From: Pseudomonas sp. Tri1
Lineage (GTDB): Bacteria > Pseudomonadota > Gammaproteobacteria > Pseudomonadales > Pseudomonadaceae
Length of the DNA stretch: 64,000 bases
Assembly: GCF_017968885.1 (NCBI RefSeq)
Contig: NZ_CP072913.1
Coordinates: 3,332,001 to 3,396,000, forward strand
Direction: 5' to 3'
A program made the translations under genes and the position numbers. Of this stretch, positions 20,501-27,824 are shown piece by piece. Each line of letters opens with the position of its first letter. The first letter of the stretch is position 1. The notes under the pieces were generated by a model, which searched no databases, was not told the origin of the DNA, and was given only the letters and a program-made list of their open reading frames with translations.

Positions 20501-20608
20501 GGCCTGGCGGTGGCCAAGGATGTGCGGGTCAACCTGGACTACAACGGCCTGCTCGGTTCTCGGGATAAAACCCATGGCGTGGGCCTGACGCTGGATTGGC
20601 AGTTCTGA
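17516..20608 (+). CDS. Subtilisin-like serine protease autotransporter (PrtB/PspB type)
   Basis: A 1030-residue type Va secreted protease. A long signal peptide ends near GTAQA-AP. The S8 peptidase domain covers about 45-430, with catalytic D87 (GIFDQP), H144 (GSHGTHVGG) and S365 (SGTSMAAPHVAG). A passenger-associated repeat (GTLVLSGNNTYSGPT) lies near 490-580 and starts the beta-helical stalk. The C-terminal autotransporter barrel runs from about 760 to the end and closes with a final aromatic residue (TLDWQF). Related loci carry one or two such proteases between aprF and the lipase gene; here there is only one. ATG 17516 is preferred to GTG 17513 because AAGGA sits 9 nt upstream. Confidence 0.95.
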   Translation: MKIDNKKQPRQTGRVFLPKTFNQAMLCALATLGTAQAAPYVESGRPGDPDSWRSSEFNAEWGLGAINAQQAYAAGYTGKGVKLGIFDQPVYAAHPEFSGSGKVVTLVTSGIREYTDPYIPVKAGDPFRYDGSPSVGSDGKLGSHGTHVGGIAAGSRDGSPMHGVAFDAQIISADNGDPGPEDGIILGNDGAVYKAGWDALIASGARIINNSWGIGITDRFDQGGRDPAFPHFTVQDAQLQFDQIEPLLGTKPGGAYEGAIAAARSGIVTIFAAGNDYNLNNPDAIAGLAYFVPDIAPNWLTVAALQTNPDTASPDPYTLSTFSSRCGYTASFCVSAPGTRVYSAVIGGTSADDLTVGYANKSGTSMAAPHVAGSVAVLMERFPYMTGAQVASVLRSTATDMGAPGVDALYGWGMINLGKAIDGPSMLVTEQDIPDEFRIDGAYGSGQFVADLPGIGAVIDAGKPTQRVCSGIQCGLDVWRNDISGHGGLTKEGIGTLVLSGNNTYSGPTLVNEGRLAVNGSLASAVTVNDGGILGGNGRIASLTANRGASVAPGSSIGTLQVAGDVTFQPGSTYAVEVSSTSSDLIVAGGKASIEGATVSLSLENSSTLLTAGEVKSLLGRQFNILQAAGGIDGSFGEVLPNYAFLGGDLAYSVNGVQLAVARNAASFSSLGLTPNQRSVATAAEQLGAGNGLYEALLLSPSAAAAQQAFQQLSGEIHPAIGTLLINDSRYLREAVGDRLRQDALYDANTPGDTASNAWVKVLGAWGKNAGDHDSASSTHSIGGLLAGVDGLISEQTRLGFVTGYSDSSLSQGDGTHSSAKADSYHLGAYLGHEIDALRLTIGGAYSWHRIDVKRDVQFGAVSGQEKAKRDAQTAQLFSEAAYRLDLQPVTLEPFVNLAYVHLDSDSFHEKGDAAALRSAEDRRDAVLSTLGARAGHTLTLSAQRQLQLSATLGWQHNLSNIRSERDLAFVGGTNTFAVQSVSMDRNAAVIGARAGLAVAKDVRVNLDYNGLLGSRDKTHGVGLTLDWQF

Positions 20609-20653
20609 CCCAGGGGCAGGGCTGAACACGCACTTCTGTGGCGAGGGCGCCTG

Positions 20654-20684
20654 CACCCTAGGGCTGCTTGGCAGCGCTAGGGTG
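20654..20684 (+). terminator. Strong hairpin between the protease and lipase genes
   Basis: CACCCTAG at 20654-20661 pairs with CTAGGGTG at 20677-20684, and the inside also pairs (GCTGC with GCAGC). A GGTTTT follows 8 nt later. It may partly terminate the autotransporter message or separate the lipase transcript from it. Confidence 0.5.
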
Positions 20685-20729
20685 TACCACCCGGTTTTAG
20701 CATTCCAACAACAAAAGCGAGCACCAACC

Positions 20730-22583
20730 ATGGGTATCTACGACTACCAGAACTTCAACACCACCGAGTCCAAAGCATTGGTCAGCGATGCAATGGCAAT
20801 CATGCTGTATTCCTACCACAACCTCGACCATGGCTTTGCCGCCGGATACCAGCACAACGGTTTCGGCACTGGCCTGCCGGCGACCCTGGTCACCGCGCTG
20901 CTCGGCGGCACCGATTCCCAAGGGGTGATCCCTGGTGTGCCATGGAACCCAGACTCGGAAAAACTCGCCCTGGAGGCGTTGCAAAAGGCCGGTTGGACGC
21001 CGATCAGCGCCTCGCAACTGGGCTACGCTGGCAAGGTGGACGGACGGGGGACATTCTTCGGCGAGAAGGCCGGCTATACCACAGCGCAGGTGGAGATCCT
21101 TGGCAAGTACGGCGCCGACGGGCAACTGAAGGAAATCGGTGTGTCGTTTCGTGGCACCAGCGGCCCGCGCGAACACCTGATCAGCGACTCCATTGGCGAT
21201 GTGATCAACGATGTGATGGCCGCGCTAGGGCCCAAGGATTACGCGAAAAACTACGTCGGCGAAGCCTTCGGCAATCTGCTCGGGGACGTCGCTAAATTCG
21301 CCCAGGCCCACGGCCTTACGGGCCAGGACGTGTTGGTCAGTGGTCACAGCCTGGGCGGGCTGGCGGTAAACAGCCTGGCAGACTTGAGCGCCAGTAAGTG
21401 GTCTGGTTTCTATGGCAGCGCCAACTACATTGCCTATGCCTCGCCGACCCAGAGCAGTACTGACAAGGTATTGAACATCGGCTATGAAAACGACCCGGTG
21501 TTCCGTGCGTTGGACGGCTCGACCTTCAACCTGTCGTCGGTGGGCGTGCACGATACACAACAGGCGTCGGCCACCAACAATATCGTCAGCTTCAACGACC
21601 ACTACGCGTCGGCGACGTGGAACGTGCTGCCGTTTTCCATCCTCAATATTCCCACCTGGATTTCCCATCTGCCCACCGGCTACGGCGATGGCATGAGCCG
21701 GATCCTCGACTCAGCGTTCTACGACCTCACGGAAAAGGACTCCACCCTCATCGTCGCCAACCTGTCAGACCCGGCGCGTGGTAACACCTGGGTGCAGGAC
21801 CTCAACCGCAACGCCGAAACCCACACCGGCAGCACCTTCATCATTGGCAGCGACAAGGATGATCTGATCCAGGGCGGTCGAGGCAGCGACTACCTGGAAG
21901 GCCGCGCCGGCAACGATACCTTTCGCGATGGCGGTGGCTACAACGTGATATTGGGCGGGCAGGGCAGCAATAGCCTGCAACTGCAGCAATCGATAAAGGA
22001 CTTCAGCTTCGCCCACGACGGTGCGGGGACGCTGTATGTCCGCGATGCCCAGGGTGGGATCAGCATGACGCGGGATATCGGCACGCTGGTCAGCAAAGAG
22101 TCCGGTTTGCTGTGGGGATTGTTCAAGGATGAAGTGAGTCACAGCGTGACAGCCAACGGTTTGGTCACCGGCGGCCACCTGACGGCGTATGCGTCATCAG
22201 TCAAAGGCAGCGCGGCTGACGATACGCTGGTGGCGCGGGCTACGGGCGATTGGTTGTTCGGCCAGGCTGGCAACGATGTGCTGGTGGGCGGAGCGGGTAA
22301 CGATAGTTTCGTCGGCGGTGCGGGCAATGACCTGATGCAGTCGGGGGGTGGCAACGACACATTTATCTTCAATGGCGAGTTCGGCCTGGACCGGATCAGC
22401 GGTTATGATGCCGGCGACAAACTGGTGTTCCTCGGTGTCGAGGGGGCTGGGGCGGGGTATGACTACAGCCAGCACATGACCCAAGTGGGCAACGACACCG
22501 TGCTCAAGGTCGGTGTCAGTTCCGTGACCCTGGTGGGTGTTGGCCTGGGGGAGGTTGGAGGCGAGGGCATCGTGTTCGCCTGA
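20730..22583 (+). CDS. tliA: Thermostable RTX lipase, family I.3 (TliA/LipA)
   Basis: A 617-residue secreted triacylglycerol lipase. The catalytic triad falls exactly where family I.3 has it: S207 in GHSLGG, D255 in YENDPVF and H313 in WISHLP. RTX calcium repeats appear in two blocks, about 375-410 (GGRGSDYLEGRAGNDTF) and about 500-550 (GQAGNDVLVGGAGND). There is no Sec signal; the C-terminal region carries the type I secretion signal, and AprDEF just upstream is the expected exporter. The start MGIYDYQN matches family members and replaces a longer frame that begins at 20682. The ribosome-binding site is weak. Confidence 0.97.
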   Translation: MGIYDYQNFNTTESKALVSDAMAIMLYSYHNLDHGFAAGYQHNGFGTGLPATLVTALLGGTDSQGVIPGVPWNPDSEKLALEALQKAGWTPISASQLGYAGKVDGRGTFFGEKAGYTTAQVEILGKYGADGQLKEIGVSFRGTSGPREHLISDSIGDVINDVMAALGPKDYAKNYVGEAFGNLLGDVAKFAQAHGLTGQDVLVSGHSLGGLAVNSLADLSASKWSGFYGSANYIAYASPTQSSTDKVLNIGYENDPVFRALDGSTFNLSSVGVHDTQQASATNNIVSFNDHYASATWNVLPFSILNIPTWISHLPTGYGDGMSRILDSAFYDLTEKDSTLIVANLSDPARGNTWVQDLNRNAETHTGSTFIIGSDKDDLIQGGRGSDYLEGRAGNDTFRDGGGYNVILGGQGSNSLQLQQSIKDFSFAHDGAGTLYVRDAQGGISMTRDIGTLVSKESGLLWGLFKDEVSHSVTANGLVTGGHLTAYASSVKGSAADDTLVARATGDWLFGQAGNDVLVGGAGNDSFVGGAGNDLMQSGGGNDTFIFNGEFGLDRISGYDAGDKLVFLGVEGAGAGYDYSQHMTQVGNDTVLKVGVSSVTLVGVGLGEVGGEGIVFA

Positions 22584-22606
22584 ACTGAGGTTGTTTGAGT
22601 CCGTGA

Positions 22607-22710
22607 CGAGGGCGCTTGCTCGCGCCGGGTCGCGAAGCGGCCCTAAATCTGACGTCTGTCTGGACGTTACGAGTCAAGGGCCAGCAGCGCAGCGGGAGCA
22701 AGCGTCCTCG
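22607..22710. repeat. Inverted REP-like pair after the lipase gene
   Basis: CGAGGGCGCTTGCTC at 22607-22621 and GAGCAAGCGTCCTCG at 22696-22710 form a 15-bp inverted repeat with one mismatch, enclosing 74 nt. It can fold the 3' end of the protease-lipase transcript into a long stem. Confidence 0.6.
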
Positions 22711-22742
22711 GCACAGTTGTTAGCGTTAGGAGAAGTGAAGCA

Positions 22743-23129
22743 GTGAGCAGTAAACAAGGCACTATCGTCGGCCTGATGTGGGTCCTGGCGTCCAGCAGCG
22801 CACTGGCGGAGTTGCCGGATCATTCCATTCTGACCCGCTACGGTATTACGTCGGATCAGTTGCCCGCCGCCCAGGCTGGCAAGGCTGTCGAGACGCCGGC
22901 GCCAGGCCCGCGTTTCGAAGTACAACCCGAAAAGCCCTGGGTCTCGATAAGCCTTGGGGAAACAAAGAAGCCGGATACAACCGGAAATATCAGCATCGAT
23001 CATTCCAATCAGCAGGAATATGAACGCTGCCTGCGATTGCAAGGTGATTCGTTGCGGCGAAAAGGCGGGATGATCAGGTGCGAAGAAGGAAGTCCGACGC
23101 CAGGACTGGGCATCGGGTTTACTCGATGA
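22743..23129 (+). CDS. Small secreted protein of unknown function
   Basis: A 128-residue product starting at GTG, with AGGAG just upstream. The first 22 residues form a signal peptide ending SSALA-EL, so it is probably periplasmic or secreted. The mature part is proline- and charge-rich, with two cysteines (RCLRLQ and IRCEEG) that could pair. I recognise no family. It follows the lipase gene by 159 nt, including the inverted REP pair, so co-transcription with the lipase is uncertain. Confidence 0.65.
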   Translation: MSSKQGTIVGLMWVLASSSALAELPDHSILTRYGITSDQLPAAQAGKAVETPAPGPRFEVQPEKPWVSISLGETKKPDTTGNISIDHSNQQEYERCLRLQGDSLRRKGGMIRCEEGSPTPGLGIGFTR

Positions 23130-23171
23130 CTTGATAACAGGCCCTCTCCGCAGGAGAGGGCTGGCAGATGC

Positions 23172-23396
23172 TCAGTCTTCCTTGCGGATCGTCGCCACGT
23201 CATCGGCGCGAACCCGGACTTTCTTGCCGGAAATGTCTTCGAATTCGTAGAAGCCGTCGGCGGTGCGGGTGTTTGGGGTGTCCTTGGTCAAATATTGGGT
23301 ACCGTTCTGCAAAGTCACCACGGTGGGCGAAGCGCAGCCGGCCAAAGCCATGAATGCTACGGCGGCCAGGGGCAAGCCCAAAAACCTGATGTTCAT
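23172..23396 (-). CDS. YgdI/YgdR-family small lipoprotein
   Basis: A 74-residue lipoprotein. The lipobox LAGC ends the signal peptide, and the mature part (VTLQNGTQYLTKDTPNTRTA, then a VRVRADDVATI strand) is the SH3-like YgdI/YgdR fold. The family is common in the envelope of gammaproteobacteria and has no firm function. ATG 23396 is chosen over 23402 because AGAGG lies 8 nt before it. It converges on the small secreted protein gene. Confidence 0.9.
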   Translation of the reverse strand: MNIRFLGLPLAAVAFMALAGCASPTVVTLQNGTQYLTKDTPNTRTADGFYEFEDISGKKVRVRADDVATIRKED

Positions 23397-23530
23397 ATCC
23401 ATAACCTCTCAATCAAAAGTACGCGGACAGCTGATTCGACCGCGCCATCACATTAGTCAACCGCCATTGGTCTCGCTTGCCGTAGGAAAGTTCATCGCTG
23501 GCTGAGGGATTTCATCTCTAAATATAGGAG

Positions 23531-23564
23531 ACCGCTCATCTTTTGCAGTTGCCTGGAGCGGTCG
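23531..23564. promoter_or_regulatory. Inverted repeat upstream of the FAN1-like gene
   Basis: A perfect 8-bp inverted repeat: GACCGCTC at 23531-23538 and GAGCGGTC at 23557-23564, separated by 18 nt. It lies about 40 nt before the nuclease start. It may be an operator or a leader hairpin; it does not match a LexA box. Confidence 0.3.
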
Positions 23565-23603
23565 TAGCTGATATCTGTACGCATAACCAGTACTTCAGCA
23601 TCC

Positions 23604-25298
23604 GTGGCGCTTCTTTCCGTGACAGCCAACCCGCTCGACGATCCCTTTTACTACCTGAACAACTTCCAGCGCGTGCTCGCCTGGCTGACGCAACGCTATG
23701 CCGATGTGCTCAGTCCCGAAGAGCAGCGGTTTATCGGCGAATTTGCCGCATTGCCGCGTGCATCGCAGGGTTTGCTGGTACGGATGGTGATGCGCAAAGG
23801 GTTACGGTTTCGCCACAGCAAGCTCAATTATCCGGAAATAGGTGATATTGGCCGCGCCGTCGAGCCACTGCTGGCGCTGGGTTGGGTCGAGGAACAGGCG
23901 CCCCTGAGCCTCGTCGAGCTGTTCGAGGTGCTGCTCAAGTCGGAAATCCTTGGGTGCCTGGGCCACCTGATCGAACACCCCAAGGCGAAAAAGACCGAAT
24001 GGCTCCAGGCCTTGGATGAGCACTTCAACCAGCCACAACCCTTTCGCAGTTGGTGCCCGCAGCTTGAGGATCGCCTGTTCAGCCTGACGATCATGAAGCT
24101 CTGCGACCGGCTGCGGCTGATGTTTTTCGGCAACCTTTACCAGGACTGGTCGGAGTTCGTACTGGCGGACTTGGGAATATTCACCTACGAAAGCGTCGAA
24201 TTCAGCAGCGAGTCCCGCGGCTTGCGCAGCCGCCAGGACGTCGACGCCTGCCTGTTTCTTCACGATTGCCAACAGCGCTTCGAAGCTGGCGAGGCGATCG
24301 CAGGCATCGTCGCCCAAGTCAATGCCCTGGCCCTGGACAACCCTTGGCTGGAACGGCGCCGGGGCAAATTGCTGTTCCAGGTCGGCCAACATGGCGAACG
24401 CATCGGCGATTTCGCCTTGGCCCTGTGCATCTACCGCGATTGCACCTATCCCGGCGCTCGGCTGCGGATGATCCGCGTGCTGGAGCGCGTTGGCGAGTAC
24501 GCCCTGGCCCTGGAGCTGGGCGAAACAGCGGCGCAATCGCCGCAAAGTGCCGCCGAAACCCAGGCGCTGCTTCGTATCCTGCCCCGGCTGCGGCGCAAGC
24601 TCGGCGGGCCGCCGGTGCCGCGCGCCATGGCCCGGGAGATGGAGCGCCTGGACCTGCGGCTACCGCGGGTCGATCCGGCCTTGTCGGTCGAGTATTACGT
24701 CCAGGCCCATTTGCACGACGAAACCGCCCCGGTGCATTACGTCGAGAACAGTCTGATCAATTCGCTGTTCGGCCTGCTGTGCTGGCCGGCGATTTTTGCA
24801 CCGTTGCCCGGGGCGTTTTTCCACCCGTTCCAGCGCGGACCGGTCGACCTGCTCAACGAAGATTTCCATGCCCGCCGCGCCGAGCTGTTCGCGGCCTGCT
24901 TCGCCGAGCTGGACGACGGGCGCTATCGGGACACCATTGTCCGCCGCTATGCAGACAAGTGGGGCGTGCAGTCGCCTTTCGTGTTCTGGGGGGCGCTGTC
25001 CGAAGAGCTGTTGGATCAGGCCCTCGATTGCCTGCCGGCCGCACACCTCAAACAGTGGTTCAGCCGGTTGCTGCTGGACATCAAGGCCAACCGTGCCGGC
25101 ATGCCGGACCTGATCCAGTTCTGGCCGCAGCACAAGACCTACCGGATGATCGAAGTCAAAGGCCCAGGTGATCGCCTGCAAGACAACCAACTGCGCTGGC
25201 TGGAGTTCTGCCAGGAGCACCAGATGCCCGTCGCCGTTTGCTACGTGCAATGGGCCGAACAACCCAGCGCGAGCAATCTCGTTCTCACAGGGGGCTAG
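23604..25298 (+). CDS. FAN1-like VRR-NUC structure-specific nuclease
   Basis: A 564-residue bacterial homologue of FAN1, a 5'-flap and interstrand-crosslink repair nuclease. The N-terminal SAP-like helical region is followed by TPR-like helices (about 230-340) and the C-terminal VRR-NUC domain. The PD-(D/E)xK site is D502 (MPD), E517 and K519 (IEVK), followed by QLRWLEF. Pseudomonas FAN1 is one of the structurally studied members of this family. It starts at GTG 23604, with GTG 23619 as an alternative; neither has a strong ribosome-binding site. The DinG-type helicase gene follows within 70 nt. Confidence 0.9.
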   Translation: MALLSVTANPLDDPFYYLNNFQRVLAWLTQRYADVLSPEEQRFIGEFAALPRASQGLLVRMVMRKGLRFRHSKLNYPEIGDIGRAVEPLLALGWVEEQAPLSLVELFEVLLKSEILGCLGHLIEHPKAKKTEWLQALDEHFNQPQPFRSWCPQLEDRLFSLTIMKLCDRLRLMFFGNLYQDWSEFVLADLGIFTYESVEFSSESRGLRSRQDVDACLFLHDCQQRFEAGEAIAGIVAQVNALALDNPWLERRRGKLLFQVGQHGERIGDFALALCIYRDCTYPGARLRMIRVLERVGEYALALELGETAAQSPQSAAETQALLRILPRLRRKLGGPPVPRAMAREMERLDLRLPRVDPALSVEYYVQAHLHDETAPVHYVENSLINSLFGLLCWPAIFAPLPGAFFHPFQRGPVDLLNEDFHARRAELFAACFAELDDGRYRDTIVRRYADKWGVQSPFVFWGALSEELLDQALDCLPAAHLKQWFSRLLLDIKANRAGMPDLIQFWPQHKTYRMIEVKGPGDRLQDNQLRWLEFCQEHQMPVAVCYVQWAEQPSASNLVLTGG

Positions 25299-25333
25299 CA
25301 GTGACAGGACATCTCGAGCCAGCCCGGCTCAAA

Positions 25334-25357
25334 TGTGGGAGCGAGCCTGCTCGCGAT
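25334..25357. repeat. REP element
   Basis: A copy of the REP core (TGTGGGAGCGAGCCTGCTCG) between the nuclease and helicase genes. It ends 9 nt before the helicase start codon and therefore overlaps that gene's translation start region. Confidence 0.75.
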
Positions 25358-25365
25358 GGGCGCGC

Positions 25366-27708
25366 ATGACCCCGACGCCGAGCTACAGCATTGCCGTGCG
25401 GGCGTTGTGTGAGTTCACCGCCAAGGTGGGCGATCTTGACCTGCGCTTCACACCGTCGCCGACGGCCCTGGAAGGCATTGCCGGCCATCGCACCGTGGCG
25501 TCGCGGCGCAGTGAGGGTTACCAGGCTGAAGTCAGCCTCGAAGGCCACTACCAAACGTTGAAAGTCAAAGGTCGGGCCGACGGCTATGACCCCGTGCGCA
25601 ACTGCCTCGAAGAGGTGAAGACCTATCGGGGCGACCTGAGCAAGCAACCGGCCAATCATCGCCAGTTGCATTGGGCCCAGGCGAAAATCTACGGCTGGCT
25701 GATGTGCAACACATTGCAGTTGCCACGCATTGACGTAGCCCTGGTGTATTTCGACATCATCAGCGAAAAGGAAACCTGCCTCACGCAAAGCTTCGAGGCC
25801 GCGCAACTCCGGGCTTTTTTCGAGGAGCAGGGTGCGCTGTTCCTGGCCTGGGCCGAACAGGAAATGACCCACCGCCAGGCGCGCAATCGCGGTGCGCAGA
25901 CGTTGGTCTTTCCCCATGCCGGCTTCAGGCCTGGGCAACGGCACCTGGCCGAGTCGGTGTTCAAGGCCGTCAGCACCGGCCGCTGCCTGATGGCCCAGGC
26001 CCCCACCGGCATCGGCAAGACCGTCGGTACGCTGTTCCCGATGCTCAAGGCCCTGGCGCCGCAGCAACTGGACAAGGTGTTCTTCCTCACGGCGAAAACC
26101 CCCGGGCGCAAGCTGGCACTGGATGCCGCCCAAGTCATCACTCGCAGCGCGCCGTCAATGCCATTGCGGGTGCTGGAAATGATTGCCCGGGACAAGGCCT
26201 GCGAGCACCTGGACAAAGCCTGCCATGGCGAATCCTGCCCACTGGCCCGCGGGTTCTATGACCGTCTGCCGGCGGCCCGGGCGGCCGCGAGCCAGGTCAC
26301 GCTGCTGGATCAGGCGGCGTTGCGCGAGATTGCCCTGGCCCATGGCGTTTGCCCGTATTACCTGAGCCAGGAAATGGCCCGTTGGGCCGACGTGGTGGTG
26401 GCCGACTACAACTACTACTTTGACTTCAGCGCCTTGCTTTTCGGCCTGGCGCAGGCCAATGGCTGGACGGTCGCGACCCTGGTGGACGAAGCCCACAACC
26501 TGGTGGAGCGGGGGCGGCAGATGTACAGCGCGACGCTCGATCAGTCGACGCTGGCAGCGGTGCGAAAAACCGCCCCTGAACCGCTGAAAAAAGCCTTGGA
26601 GCGGGTCAATCGCCAGTGGAATTCTTTGCACGCGCCGCAGGTGATGGCCTATCAGGCGTATGAAAAGCCTCCGGAAAAGCTGCTCCAGGCCTTGGCAAGC
26701 TGTACCACGGCCATCGGCGATTACCTCAACGACCATCCCCAAGGCCTGGACAGCGGATTGCAGGCGTTTTACTTCGACGCCTTGCAGTTTGGCCGGGTGG
26801 CGGAAACCTTCGACGAACATTTCCTGTTCGACATCCACAAGCGTGAACTCGGCCGCCAGCGCAGCCTGTCGACCCTGTGCCTGCGCAACGTGGTGCCCGC
26901 CGGCTTCCTGCGCCCGAGACTGAAAGCGGCGCGCAGCAGCGTGCTGTTTTCCGCGACCTTGAGCCCTCGGCGCTATTACGCCGACCTGCTGGGTACGCCG
27001 GCGGACACGGTGTGGATCGATGTCGAGTCGCCGTTCCAGGCCGAGCAGTTGGACGTGCAGATTGTCAGTCGGATCTCTACCCGTTTTGCCCATCGCCAGG
27101 CATCCCTGGAGCCTATCGTCGCGTTGATGGCCCGTCAGTTCAGTCAGCGTCCCGGCAATTACCTGGCGTTCTTCAGCAGTTTCGATTACCTGCAACAGGT
27201 GGCCGGGCTGTTCGCCGAGCGGCATCCGCAGATTGCTACCTGGGCGCAATCGCGCGGCATGGGGGAGGCGCCACGGCAGGCCTTTCTCGAACGCTTCATG
27301 GAGCACAGCCAGGGCATCGGTTTTGCGGTGCTCGGTGGCGCGTTCGGGGAGGGTATCGACCTGCCGGGCTCACGCCTGATCGGTGCGTTCATCGCTACCT
27401 TGGGGCTGGCGCAGTTCAATCCGGTCAATGAGCAAATGAAACAGCGCATGGCCGCGATATTCGGCGACGGCTACGACTACACCTATCTGTACCCCGGCCT
27501 GCAAAAAGTAGTGCAGGCAGCAGGTCGGGTCATTCGTACTCAACAGGACCGCGGAGTGGTGATGCTCATTGATGATCGCTTCGGTGAGGCGAGGGTGCAG
27601 CACTTGTTGCCGCGTTGGTGGTCAGTTACTCAAGAGGCGCACAAATCTCCTTGTGGGAGCGAGCTTGCTCGTGATGGAGGACTGTCAGTCTGCATCAAAG
27701 TTGACTGA
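25366..27708 (+). CDS. DinG/XPD-family ATP-dependent DNA helicase
   Basis: A 780-residue superfamily 2 helicase with an iron-sulphur cluster. Motif I is APTGIGKT (K218), motif II is DEAH at D374-H377, and motif VI is QAAGRVIRTQQD. Four cysteines in the insert (KACEH, KACHGESCP, GVCPYY) fit the FeS domain. The first 200 residues have a PD-(D/E)xK-like look (LEEVKTYRGD), suggesting a fused nuclease-like domain. ATG 25366 is chosen; the open frame extends upstream into the nuclease gene. It probably works with the adjacent FAN1-like nuclease. The last 20 residues are encoded by a REP element. Confidence 0.9.
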   Translation: MTPTPSYSIAVRALCEFTAKVGDLDLRFTPSPTALEGIAGHRTVASRRSEGYQAEVSLEGHYQTLKVKGRADGYDPVRNCLEEVKTYRGDLSKQPANHRQLHWAQAKIYGWLMCNTLQLPRIDVALVYFDIISEKETCLTQSFEAAQLRAFFEEQGALFLAWAEQEMTHRQARNRGAQTLVFPHAGFRPGQRHLAESVFKAVSTGRCLMAQAPTGIGKTVGTLFPMLKALAPQQLDKVFFLTAKTPGRKLALDAAQVITRSAPSMPLRVLEMIARDKACEHLDKACHGESCPLARGFYDRLPAARAAASQVTLLDQAALREIALAHGVCPYYLSQEMARWADVVVADYNYYFDFSALLFGLAQANGWTVATLVDEAHNLVERGRQMYSATLDQSTLAAVRKTAPEPLKKALERVNRQWNSLHAPQVMAYQAYEKPPEKLLQALASCTTAIGDYLNDHPQGLDSGLQAFYFDALQFGRVAETFDEHFLFDIHKRELGRQRSLSTLCLRNVVPAGFLRPRLKAARSSVLFSATLSPRRYYADLLGTPADTVWIDVESPFQAEQLDVQIVSRISTRFAHRQASLEPIVALMARQFSQRPGNYLAFFSSFDYLQQVAGLFAERHPQIATWAQSRGMGEAPRQAFLERFMEHSQGIGFAVLGGAFGEGIDLPGSRLIGAFIATLGLAQFNPVNEQMKQRMAAIFGDGYDYTYLYPGLQKVVQAAGRVIRTQQDRGVVMLIDDRFGEARVQHLLPRWWSVTQEAHKSPCGSELARDGGLSVCIKVD

Positions 27709-27744
27709 CTGCCCGTTTTCGCGAGCAAGCTCGCTCCCACAGGG
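27646..27744. repeat. Paired inverted REPs (BIME)
   Basis: Two REP units in opposite orientation: 27646-27675 (TGTGGGAGCGAGCTTGCTCG core) and 27719-27744 (its reverse complement), with about 43 nt between. The first unit lies inside the helicase reading frame; the second lies just before the histidine kinase gene. Confidence 0.85.
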
Positions 27745-27824
27745 TGTTCCGATTCGAGAGTTTTTCCTGGCGCCTGACTTGCCCCATACTCCAAAAAAAG
27801 AATCCACACGGATGCCCCGGCCAG

